Shown piece after piece: positions 1-6,728 of a DNA stretch of 47,531 nucleotides (within the stretch, counting starts at the first letter, position 1; each line of letters opens with the position of its first letter). Made by a program: the position numbers and the translations under genes. The DNA comes from a virus. Where the stretch lies: the IMG/VR virus record IMGVR_UViG_3300046692_000064, positions 1 through 47,531 of that record, one strand, 5' to 3'. The notes under the pieces were generated by a model. That model made no database searches and was not told where the DNA came from. It saw only the letters and a list, made by a program, of their open reading frames with translations.

Positions 1-127
1 CATTATCCAGGGCCTAAAAAGAACCGATGGATCGAAACATGAAGGGCTTACTTCCGCGCTTGCTTTTGCACTCAGCGCCGGCATTGTGATCTTCTCAGCG
101 TCGAACCTGATTGACGGATCTGATAAA
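1..127. repeat. Terminal direct repeat, left copy (assembly overlap)
   Basis: These 127 bases are identical to positions 47405-47531. An exact 127-base end overlap is what a de Bruijn assembler run with k=127 leaves on a circular contig, so I read it as an artefact of circular or circularly permuted DNA rather than a true packaged terminal repeat. It falls inside a coding sequence that reads through the join without interruption, which supports circularity. Confidence 0.95.
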
Positions 128-160
128 AGCGCGCCGGCCCACTTCCGCTACAAACACTAA
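1..160 (+). CDS. Small membrane protein, 3' part (gene continues from 47301)
   Basis: This is the 3' part of an 87-residue protein whose ATG is at 47301; the reading frame enters here with the first codon boundary at base 2 and stops with TAA at 158-160. The full protein has two hydrophobic segments (about residues 9-36 and 54-70) and a short basic tail ending in RYKH. It is the first gene after a promoter and ahead of two holin-like genes, so a lysis role such as small holin or antiholin is possible. No family recognised. The split is only due to where the circle was cut. Confidence 0.75.
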   Translation, partial: IIQGLKRTDGSKHEGLTSALAFALSAGIVIFSASNLIDGSDKSAPAHFRYKH

Positions 161-170
161 AGGACTGAAT

Positions 171-551
171 ATGGCCGATGTCGCCACCCCGGCAGCCTGT
201 ACCATTGTCGGATTCGCTGGGGTTGCCGTTGCAAGCTGTATGCCTCAGATCGACCTGAACGCGGTCGTGTGCTCATTCGTGGGCGCGCTAATCTTTGTCT
301 TGTGGGCCAAGGAACTGAGTACGCCGCAGCGGGTCGGATACTTGCTAGCTGGATGGGTTGGTGGGTACTACGCCGCCGCCGAAGTGCTTGCCCAGGCTTG
401 GACCAAGACCAGCGGCATCGCCGCGTTTGGATGCAGCCTCATCACCGTATTGGTTAGCATCAGCGTCCTTGAAACTTTCAGCACCGGGAAACTCCCGAAG
501 TGGCTCACAGAATTACCCGCCGCTATCGGAAAACTCCGGAGAGGTGAATGA
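171..551 (+). CDS. Holin-like membrane protein
   Basis: The 126-residue protein shows about three hydrophobic segments (roughly residues 8-30, 35-52 and 78-100), a central WVGGYYAAAE stretch and a charged tail ending in KLRRGE, a layout like the Phage_holin_8 type. An upstream in-frame ATG at 111 is rejected because it overlaps the previous gene; ATG 171 follows AGGA (161-164) closely. It would sit in the inner membrane and help time lysis. Its stop overlaps the start of the next holin-like gene, so the two are translated together; one may be the holin and the other an antiholin. The family call is by resemblance only. Confidence 0.65.
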   Translation: MADVATPAACTIVGFAGVAVASCMPQIDLNAVVCSFVGALIFVLWAKELSTPQRVGYLLAGWVGGYYAAAEVLAQAWTKTSGIAAFGCSLITVLVSISVLETFSTGKLPKWLTELPAAIGKLRRGE

Positions 552-865
552 TGAGTCTTTCTCATGCCCATACGCTGCTGTACGCCATGTTGTGCGGCAG
601 CCTTTGCTTTGTTGTGGCGTTCATGTACCAACGCAATGGCGCCAAGTACAAGCTGTTCCCGAGCATCACAGCCTTCTGCATTGCCGCAGTAGCTGGCTCC
701 GAGTGGATCGAGGTCATGGGCTCAATAATCCTGTACAAGCACTGGCCCTCAATCTCCCCGGTCGTCACCATCTTTTTATCCCTGTTGCTTATCCTGGCGG
801 TCAAAGAGCGCGGCAATGTCGCCCGCATCATTGACCGCCTACTGTTCGTGCGCGCCACAAATTGA
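551..865 (+). CDS. Holin, Phage_holin_3-like
   Basis: The 104-residue protein has three hydrophobic segments (about residues 8-25, 38-58 and 70-86) and a basic C-terminus (VKERGNVARIIDRLLFVRATN). The opening SHAHTLLYAMLCG and the MYQRNGAKYK loop look like the 3-TM phage holins found in many Pseudomonas phages. ATG 551 is chosen over ATG 548 because GAGG at 541-544 then lies 6 bases upstream. It probably forms the membrane lesion that frees the endolysin at 24216, although the endolysin lies some 24 kb away rather than next door. Confidence 0.7.
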   Translation: MSLSHAHTLLYAMLCGSLCFVVAFMYQRNGAKYKLFPSITAFCIAAVAGSEWIEVMGSIILYKHWPSISPVVTIFLSLLLILAVKERGNVARIIDRLLFVRATN

Positions 866-916
866 GATGATTCAGTTTTGTGGTGCGAAAAACCAACCCT
901 TGGCGGAGTTATGTTT

Positions 917-1249
917 ATGAAAAGTTTTGCAGTAGCAGCATTGATCGCAGTATCCCTGTGTCAGCCGGTAATGGCCGACTCAAAGATCCCTAACGACATC
1001 CACCAAAAGCCGGCACTGTTTTGCTTGGTCGCTGGAGCGATGTCCAACATCGTCATGAAGCGCATCAACCTCGGCGAGCCCATCGAGTACCTGTACGAGG
1101 AAGCTGCAGCGCTCGAAAACCCGCAGCTTCGCGCCTACATGCTTCAAACCGTCACCATGGCCAGCTGGGCTCCTCTTCAGACCCCCGGCGGTCAGTTCTC
1201 TGAGTGGAACTATCAACGGTGCCTGGTAGTGATGAACAGTCGCCAATAA
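917..1249 (+). CDS. Exported small protein with signal peptide
   Basis: The 110-residue product begins MKSFAVAALIAVSLCQPVMADS, a clear Sec signal peptide with cleavage expected after PVMA. The mature part is about 90 residues with two cysteines (in ALFCLVAG and YQRCLVV) that could form a disulphide in the periplasm. ATG 917 is preferred because GGAG at 904-907 is then well spaced; ATG 911 is too close. It lies between the holins and the terminase. No family recognised. A periplasmic protein here could act in lysis control or superinfection exclusion, but that is only a guess from position and export. Confidence 0.7.
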   Translation: MKSFAVAALIAVSLCQPVMADSKIPNDIHQKPALFCLVAGAMSNIVMKRINLGEPIEYLYEEAAALENPQLRAYMLQTVTMASWAPLQTPGGQFSEWNYQRCLVVMNSRQ

Positions 1250-1259
1250 GGAACGCAGT

Positions 1260-1826
1260 ATGGCGTTGACCCCCAAACAAGAAAGCTTCTGCCTTGCGTA
1301 CCTGGAGACGGGTAACGCAAGCGAGGCTTATCGACTTGCATACGCTGCCGGCAAGATGAAGCCGGAGACGATAAACCGTACTGCGAAAGAGTTACTTGAT
1401 AACCCCAAGATTGCCGCAAGGCTTGAAGAATTGACGAAGGCTGCCACTTCCAAGGCTGTAATGACCCGTCAGCGAGCCCTTGAGCGCCTAAGCTTGATAG
1501 CCGAGACATCCATCACGGATATCCTTGAGTTCGACCAGCAAGAGCTTGATGGGCCTGATGGGCCTGTTCGCGAAACCATCTGGAGAATGAAGGATAGCGC
1601 CGAGATCCCTGATATCGCGGCGGCCACTATCAAGTCTGTGACCATGACCAAGTTCGGCCCGAAGATTGAGATGTACGATCGATTGTCGGCCATTCAGCAG
1701 TTGGCCAAGATGCAGGGCTGGGAGTCGGCGCATAAAGTGGACCACATCAGCAGTGACGGCAGCATGGCGCAGGGTCCGACACGGATTGAAATCGTTGCTC
1801 CGTCCATGGTTAGTGATGGCGAGTAA
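1260..1826 (+). CDS. terS: Terminase small subunit (Terminase_2-like)
   Basis: The 188-residue protein opens MALTPKQESFCLAYLETGNASEAYRLAYA, the usual N-terminal helix-turn-helix of Terminase_2 small subunits, followed by the typical NPKIAARLEEL segment near residue 48. It binds the phage packaging site and hands DNA to the large subunit. The large subunit follows at 2601, but the pair is split by a methyltransferase gene and a structured leader, which is unusual since terS and terL are normally adjacent. Length fits the family. Confidence 0.9.
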   Translation: MALTPKQESFCLAYLETGNASEAYRLAYAAGKMKPETINRTAKELLDNPKIAARLEELTKAATSKAVMTRQRALERLSLIAETSITDILEFDQQELDGPDGPVRETIWRMKDSAEIPDIAAATIKSVTMTKFGPKIEMYDRLSAIQQLAKMQGWESAHKVDHISSDGSMAQGPTRIEIVAPSMVSDGE

Positions 1827-1829
1827 CGG

Positions 1830-1835
1830 TATAAT
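1830..1835 (+). promoter_or_regulatory. Promoter -10 box upstream of methyltransferase
   Basis: GGTATAAT occurs just after the terS stop; TATAAT (1830-1835) is a perfect -10 hexamer. No good -35 is seen at 17 bases (TGGTTA at 1807-1812 is weak), so the promoter may need an activator. It is close in form to GTATGAT boxes at 41768 and 43556 and GTATTAT at 32902-32896 on the other strand, each of which precedes a structured leader. Confidence 0.45.
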
Positions 1836-1841
1836 TTCAGG

Positions 1842-1889
1842 GTGGCAGCGGTTTGCAAGCCGCGGCAGAGATAAGCGCCTGCCGGCCAC
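1842..1889 (+). ncRNA. Three-way-junction leader before the methyltransferase
   Basis: Hand folding gives a compact three-way junction: closing stem GTGGC (1842-1846) with GCCAC (1885-1889), hairpin GCGG (1848-1851) with CCGC (1860-1863), and hairpin GGCAG (1864-1868) with CTGCC (1879-1883). The second and third helices abut with no linker. It begins 6 bases after a TATAAT box and ends 34 bases before the methyltransferase ATG. There is no U-tract, so it does not look like a terminator; a leader controlling translation or mRNA stability of the methyltransferase fits better. Confidence 0.5.
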
Positions 1890-1923
1890 TCTATTTAATG
1901 CTTACCTGGCTTAAAGGGATAAA

Positions 1924-2598
1924 ATGGAAAACTTCAAAAACGGAAAGGTCAGCCTGCTAAACGGCGACTGCATGGACTATCTAAGATCGCTGCCTGATGA
2001 CGCGTTTGATTTGGCTATTGTCGATCCGCCCTATGGAATAGGTGAAAGCGGCGACAGGAACAAATCTCGCGGCAAGCTGGCGACTGCAAAAGACTACAAG
2101 GCATTTTCAGGTGGGGACAAGAGCGCTCCAGATCCGGAGTACTTTGTCGAGCTATCGCGAGTATCCAAAAACCAAATAATCTGGGGCGCAAATCATTTTG
2201 CTGACCGCTTAGTAAGCCCATCCAGCCCATGCTGGATTGTATGGGATAAGCAAACCGGAGAAAGTGATTTCGCTGACTGCGAACTGGCTTATGCCAGTTT
2301 TAAAACTGCAGTCCGTAAATTTACGTTCAGGTGGTCAGGGATGCTGCAGGGATGCATGAAGAACAAAGAGGTTCGCATCCATCCTACCCAAAAGCCGGTA
2401 AAGCTTTACGAATGGTTGCTGTCGAACTACGCAAAAGAAGGCGACCGCATCCTAGATACGCATCTCGGTAGCGGGTCTAGCGCAATTGCTGCGCACTACG
2501 CTGGATATGAGTTTGTCGGGATAGAAATGCATCCTGATTATTATGCGTCGGCTATTGATCGATTCCAGCGAGAGACATCGCAAATGTCTTTTCTGTAA
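1924..2598 (+). CDS. DNA methyltransferase, N6-adenine/N4-cytosine beta class
   Basis: The 224-residue enzyme carries the catalytic motif DPPYG at residues 34-38 and, later, the AdoMet-binding motif DTHLGSGSSA from residue 178; this order is that of beta-class methyltransferases, and DPPY favours adenine N6 methylation. HPTQKPVKLYEWLL is the typical helix before the AdoMet site. It would methylate phage DNA in the cytoplasm. No restriction enzyme is nearby, so it is an orphan enzyme, possibly protecting phage DNA from host restriction or marking DNA for packaging. It is preceded by its own -10 box and a structured leader, and its AT content is somewhat higher than the terminase genes around it, suggesting later insertion. 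Confidence 0.9.
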   Translation: MENFKNGKVSLLNGDCMDYLRSLPDDAFDLAIVDPPYGIGESGDRNKSRGKLATAKDYKAFSGGDKSAPDPEYFVELSRVSKNQIIWGANHFADRLVSPSSPCWIVWDKQTGESDFADCELAYASFKTAVRKFTFRWSGMLQGCMKNKEVRIHPTQKPVKLYEWLLSNYAKEGDRILDTHLGSGSSAIAAHYAGYEFVGIEMHPDYYASAIDRFQRETSQMSFL

Positions 2599-2600
2599 AG

Positions 2601-4016
2601 ATGACAACTCTCCGCATTGAAATGCCCCCTGTGATGATTCCAAGCTTTGCCCCGGCGCGAGGCAGCTTGCGTTACAGGGCGTGGCGAGGCGGTCGCGGAT
2701 CGGGCAAGTCGTTCAACGCGGCCAAGATGGCGGCGGTATGGGGGGCTGTAGAGTCGATCCGAATCGTTTGCGCACGGGAGCTTCAGAACTCGATCAAGGA
2801 GTCATTCCACGCCGAGCTGAAGAACGCTATTGAGTCGTGCGCCTGGCTGAAGACCCAATACGACGTCGGCACCGACTTTCTTCGACACAAGAGCAACGGC
2901 ACCGAGTTCATCTTCAAGGGGCTGAGGCACAACATCGAGGCCGTCAAGTCGATGGCCCAGATCGCCCTGCTGATCGTCGAGGAAGCCGAGACGGTCCCTC
3001 ACTCGAGTTGGATTGACCTGCTGCCCACCATCCGGGCGCCGAAGTCTGAGATATGGCTGATCTGGAACCCGAAGCGGCCGAACAGCTGGGTGGCCGAGAA
3101 CTTCGACGGCAAGCCGCCGCCGCGCTCCCTGGTGACAAACGTCAATCACTCGGATAACCCGTGGTTCAGCAAGGAGCTTGAAGAGTCGCGAGTGCACGAT
3201 AAGGCGACGATGCCGATCAACCTCTACAACCACATCTGGGAGGGCGCCTATCTGCTCGACGATGACACGTCTGTCATCAAGTCGGCTTGGGTCGAATCGG
3301 CGATTGATGCTCACAAGCTGATTCCTGGGATGGATGAGGGTCGCGCATCGCTAGGTTTTGATGTCGCCGATGATGGAAAAGACTTGTGCGCGACGATCCT
3401 CCGCAAGGGATCGATTGCCCGCTCCGCCAATGAATGGCATGGGCGCGAAGATGAGCTGCTGAAGTCCTGTACGCGGGCCTATCACGAAGCACAGGGTGCG
3501 CGGGCTCACATCATCTACGACAGCATCGGCGTAGGTGCCGGTTCAGGCTCCAAGTTCAATGAGCTGAACAAGGAGCATCCGAACAACCGGGTCACGCACG
3601 ACGGTTTCAACGCGGGCGGCAAGGTGCTACGCCCCGAGGCGATCTATGGGCAGACCAAGATCAAGAACAAGGACTTTTTCAGCAACATCAAGGCGCAGAT
3701 GTGGTGGGATGTTGCCGACCGCTTCCTGCTGACTCACCTGGTGGTTGAGTCGATCAAGAACGGAACCGTGCCGCCTAAGTTCAAGATAGAGGACCTAATT
3801 AGCATCGACAGCGCCATCAGCCACCTGTCCAAGCTGAAGATGGAGCTGTGCACGCCGCTGCGCGACTTCGACAATAACGGGCGCGTAAAGGTAGAATCTA
3901 AAAAGGACATGAAAAAGCGCGAAGTGGCTTCCCCCAACCTTGGCGATGGCTTCATCATGGCCTACGCTCCGATTCGCCGGGGTTTGAATATCAACCCAGA
4001 GAACCATCGACCATGA
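2601..4016 (+). CDS. terL: Terminase large subunit
   Basis: The 471-residue protein has a Walker A motif GGRGSGKS at residues 30-37, a Walker B with catalytic glutamates in LLIVEEAE (about 123-130), the coupling-motif-like LIWNPKRP, and an RNase H-like nuclease with FDVADDGKD (first Asp about 254) and a second acidic strand IIYDSIG (about 310). This is the packaging motor and headful or site-specific nuclease of the PBSX/Terminase_3 kind. Length is normal. Its stop overlaps the portal start by 4 bases, so the two are translationally coupled. Confidence 0.95.
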   Translation: MTTLRIEMPPVMIPSFAPARGSLRYRAWRGGRGSGKSFNAAKMAAVWGAVESIRIVCARELQNSIKESFHAELKNAIESCAWLKTQYDVGTDFLRHKSNGTEFIFKGLRHNIEAVKSMAQIALLIVEEAETVPHSSWIDLLPTIRAPKSEIWLIWNPKRPNSWVAENFDGKPPPRSLVTNVNHSDNPWFSKELEESRVHDKATMPINLYNHIWEGAYLLDDDTSVIKSAWVESAIDAHKLIPGMDEGRASLGFDVADDGKDLCATILRKGSIARSANEWHGREDELLKSCTRAYHEAQGARAHIIYDSIGVGAGSGSKFNELNKEHPNNRVTHDGFNAGGKVLRPEAIYGQTKIKNKDFFSNIKAQMWWDVADRFLLTHLVVESIKNGTVPPKFKIEDLISIDSAISHLSKLKMELCTPLRDFDNNGRVKVESKKDMKKREVASPNLGDGFIMAYAPIRRGLNINPENHRP

Positions 4017-5626
4017 TCGACCTACTTGGCCGCAAGCGCCGCAAAGAAGCAGAGCTGAAAGAGCGCGAGCTTGAGTTGGCCGAGAAGACTGCCGACATTG
4101 AAGACCGCAGGCTCAAGCAGCAGCGCACGATTATCCGCATGATGCAGGACGAGCAGGTCCGCACGGCGCGGAATGACGCGCCGGTGATGCTGGCCGCTCC
4201 CGCGCTGATGCCTTCCGTGGTTCCGGCTGACCAGAAGCCCGCCGTGGCCATGGACAGCTGCCAGTCGATCTACGAATACGCCTCCATCGGCATTCCGAAC
4301 TTCTACGGCACCTTCCCCGGCTATCCTGTCCTGGCCGCCATGAGCCAGTCGAGCGACTATCGCGCCGTGGCCGAGACGACCGCCACCGAGATGACCCGCG
4401 AGTGGGGCCGCTTCAAGATTGACGACCCGGACGCCGACAGCGGCTCAGACCTGACCGACGCCCAGCTTGAAGCCTTCAAGATGCGCGAGGAAGAACAAGC
4501 CTCTGTGCGTCAGAAGAAAATCAACCAGATCAATGACGCCTTTGAGCAGCATGGCGTGCGTGAGCTGGTGCGCCGCGCCATTGAGGTCGAGCTAGGCATG
4601 GGCCGCGCCCAGATCTACATCAAGCTGGACCACGCTGACGACGGCCTGCCATTCGTGACCGATCCGCGCGGCGTCAAGAAAGGGGCTCTAAAAGGGTTCC
4701 GCCTCATCGAACCGATGTGGTCCACCCCGAGCGCCTACAACGCCTACGACCCGACCGAGGCTGACTTCTATGTCCCGAACAAGTGGTTCGTGCTGGGCAA
4801 GCAGGTGCATGCCGACCGACTGATGACACTGGTTATGCGTCCAGTGCCTGACATCCTGAAGCCGGCCTACAACTTCGGCGGCATCTCGATGTTCCAGCTG
4901 ATGAAACCCTACGTTGAGCGATACCAGCGAACCGCTGACAGCATTGCCCAGATCGTCCAGGCGTTCAGCCTGACCGTACTGTCTACGGACATGAGCGGAA
5001 TCCTGTCGAGCGGCGAGAGTGACGCCAACCTGTGGCTACGCGCCGGGATCTTCAACCGCTTCCGCGAGAACAGCGGCATGATGCTGCTGGACAAGGAAAG
5101 CGAAGAGCTCGACCAGATCAATACGCCGCTGACCAGTCTTCCCGAGCTGCTGACCAGGGCTCAAGAGCAGATGGCGGGGCCTAGCCATATTCCACTGGTG
5201 AAGCTGCTGGGTATCACTCCTGGCGGTATCGGCAATAGCACTGATGGAGAGATTCGCGTCTATTACGACTACATCATGGCGCAAAACGAAGCCCATGTAG
5301 GGCCGATGATCAAGACGTTCTCCGACCTGATCCAGTTGAGCCTGTTCGGCGAGATCGACCCGGCCATTAAGTGGGAATTCAACCCGCTGTACCAGCTCAA
5401 TGAGCTGGAGCTGGCCCAGGTGCAAGAGGCCAAAGGCCGGAACGCCAAGCAGCTGGTCGAGGCTGCCATTGTGTCCCCTCAGGAGGCGCGCATGACGCTC
5501 TCGAAGGACGAGCAGAGCCCGTTCAACGGGATTGACGTAGACGACGTGCCGGAGGGCCAGGGCCTGAATAGTGCCTACGATGATTCCGATTTCAACGAAC
5601 CGAACACCAATAAATCAGAGGAATGA
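4013..5626 (+). CDS. Portal protein (DUF1073 family)
   Basis: The 537-residue protein begins with a charged coiled coil (about residues 5-45), then the DUF1073 signature GIPNFYGTFPGYPVLAAMSQ and SDYRAVAETTATEMTREW. It forms the dodecameric vertex ring through which DNA is packaged. Position directly after terL supports the call. Databases sometimes name this family after the anti-CBASS protein Acb1; here size and position say portal. The tail end is acidic and Asn-rich, without a recognised domain. Confidence 0.9.
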   Translation: MIDLLGRKRRKEAELKERELELAEKTADIEDRRLKQQRTIIRMMQDEQVRTARNDAPVMLAAPALMPSVVPADQKPAVAMDSCQSIYEYASIGIPNFYGTFPGYPVLAAMSQSSDYRAVAETTATEMTREWGRFKIDDPDADSGSDLTDAQLEAFKMREEEQASVRQKKINQINDAFEQHGVRELVRRAIEVELGMGRAQIYIKLDHADDGLPFVTDPRGVKKGALKGFRLIEPMWSTPSAYNAYDPTEADFYVPNKWFVLGKQVHADRLMTLVMRPVPDILKPAYNFGGISMFQLMKPYVERYQRTADSIAQIVQAFSLTVLSTDMSGILSSGESDANLWLRAGIFNRFRENSGMMLLDKESEELDQINTPLTSLPELLTRAQEQMAGPSHIPLVKLLGITPGGIGNSTDGEIRVYYDYIMAQNEAHVGPMIKTFSDLIQLSLFGEIDPAIKWEFNPLYQLNELELAQVQEAKGRNAKQLVEAAIVSPQEARMTLSKDEQSPFNGIDVDDVPEGQGLNSAYDDSDFNEPNTNKSEE

Positions 5627-5628
5627 TG

Positions 5629-5913
5629 ATGATCGATATCAAGGCTGGCGATGTAGTTGAAATCAAGTCAGGAGGCCCGCGCATGGTTGTTGTGTCTGAT
5701 GTTGATGATTGCGCCAGCGTACCAAAAGTGTGGGTTCAGTGGTTTTCTGAAGGCGCTGGCGAGTTCATGTCTGACAATGTGGCTGTGATCTGCCTGAAAA
5801 AGCATGGCGATCAAGCAGCTCATTGCGGAATCTGCGGGCAGATCCCTGATGGTCAGCAGGGTGAATATCCATGTGTAGGATGTGGCCTTCCAACCGTCCA
5901 TGATGGCGAATAA
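5629..5913 (+). CDS. DUF2158/YodC-like small protein with zinc-finger-like tail
   Basis: The 94-residue product opens IDIKAGDVVEIKSGGPRMVV, the YodC/DUF2158 beta-barrel signature, then ends with two Cys pairs (CGICGQ and PCVGCGLP) that could bind zinc. Three ATGs lie in a row (5623, 5626, 5629); the third is spaced correctly from GAGG at 5618-5621. It sits between the portal and the MuF-like gene, an odd place for a non-structural gene, and has lower GC than both, so it looks like an inserted extra gene. Function unknown. Confidence 0.75.
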   Translation: MIDIKAGDVVEIKSGGPRMVVVSDVDDCASVPKVWVQWFSEGAGEFMSDNVAVICLKKHGDQAAHCGICGQIPDGQQGEYPCVGCGLPTVHDGE

Positions 5914-6685
5914 GGTAAAGCGTAAGCGCGTAGTGCTGCCCGACTTCCGGCCTAACGTCGGGGTTCGGGCGTCCTACCGCGCCGAGCTGAATAGCCTTCT
6001 GCGCAGTGCGCGCAACGAGGTGATGCAGGCGGTCGCCCATAACTGGCAAGCTCCTCAGCCTGTCGCCATGGACGCGGCGCGGGACATCCTCGGTCGCGTG
6101 ATCGATGCCATCATTGCCAAGTGGATGACCAGCCTCAACGACCTGCCGCAGAAGATGGCGCGGCGTTTCGTGGGTCAGACGGCCGGGGCGCTGGATCGCG
6201 GCTTGGGCGCTGCGCTCAAGAAGTCGGGCTTTGCCGTCAACCTGCAATTGACGCCTGTGACCAAGGAGGCCATGCGCGCCTCTATGGGCGTTAACGTAGG
6301 CCTGATTAAGTCGATCCCCGGCGAGTACCTCGGCGACGTGCAGAAATACGTGTGGGAGTCGGTAGAGGCTGGTTTCGACCTGAATACCCTGACCGACAAC
6401 CTGGAGCATGCCTATCACATTGGGCGCAACCGGGCCAAGCTGATCGCCCGCGACCAGTCAAACAAGGTCCACGCCGTCATGGAGCAGGCGCGCCGCCAAG
6501 AGCTGGGAATCAAGAAAGCCATATGGCGCCACTCTGCAGCAGCCAAAGAGTGGCGGCAATCTCACGTAAAGGCCAACGGCAAAGAGTTCGATATCGCAAA
6601 GGGCATGTATCTCGACGGCGAGTGGGTGCTTCCAGGTCAGGCCATCAACTGTGGATGCACCAGTAGTAGCGTGCTGGAATGGTAG
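5900..6685 (+). CDS. MuF-like head morphogenesis protein
   Basis: The 261-residue protein has a basic N-terminus and the C-terminal hallmark of the SPP1 gp7/Mu F family: RAKLIARDQSNKVHAVMEQARRQ-type helix, then IKKAIWRHS, a GKEFDI strand and INCGCTSSSVLEW at the end. Such proteins are minor capsid components that sit near the portal and may be injected. The start is uncertain: ATG 5900 and ATG 5903 are both possible, and a GTG at 5882 is less likely. The beginning overlaps the previous gene by 14 bases. Confidence 0.85.
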   Translation: MMANKVKRKRVVLPDFRPNVGVRASYRAELNSLLRSARNEVMQAVAHNWQAPQPVAMDAARDILGRVIDAIIAKWMTSLNDLPQKMARRFVGQTAGALDRGLGAALKKSGFAVNLQLTPVTKEAMRASMGVNVGLIKSIPGEYLGDVQKYVWESVEAGFDLNTLTDNLEHAYHIGRNRAKLIARDQSNKVHAVMEQARRQELGIKKAIWRHSAAAKEWRQSHVKANGKEFDIAKGMYLDGEWVLPGQAINCGCTSSSVLEW

Positions 6686-6699
6686 TGTATAGTTATACA
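6686..6699. promoter_or_regulatory. Palindrome between MuF-like gene and protease gene
   Basis: TGTATA-GT-TATACA is a perfect 6+6 bp inverted repeat just after the MuF-like stop. It contains a TATAGT -10-like hexamer (6688-6693) but no matching -35. It may be a promoter with overlapping operator, or a weak hairpin, ahead of the head protease gene. Confidence 0.3.
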
Positions 6700-6728
6700 G
6701 TGGCGCTCATGAACTACGAGGTTCTGCC

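Noticed and set aside
111-170. Longer start for the first holin-like gene at 111
   Set aside because: It overlaps the preceding gene and lacks a ribosome site; ATG 171 follows AGGA.
4013-5626. Anti-CBASS Acb1 function for the DUF1073 protein
   Set aside because: The family name links to Acb1 in some databases, but length, position after terL and the DUF1073 signature say portal.
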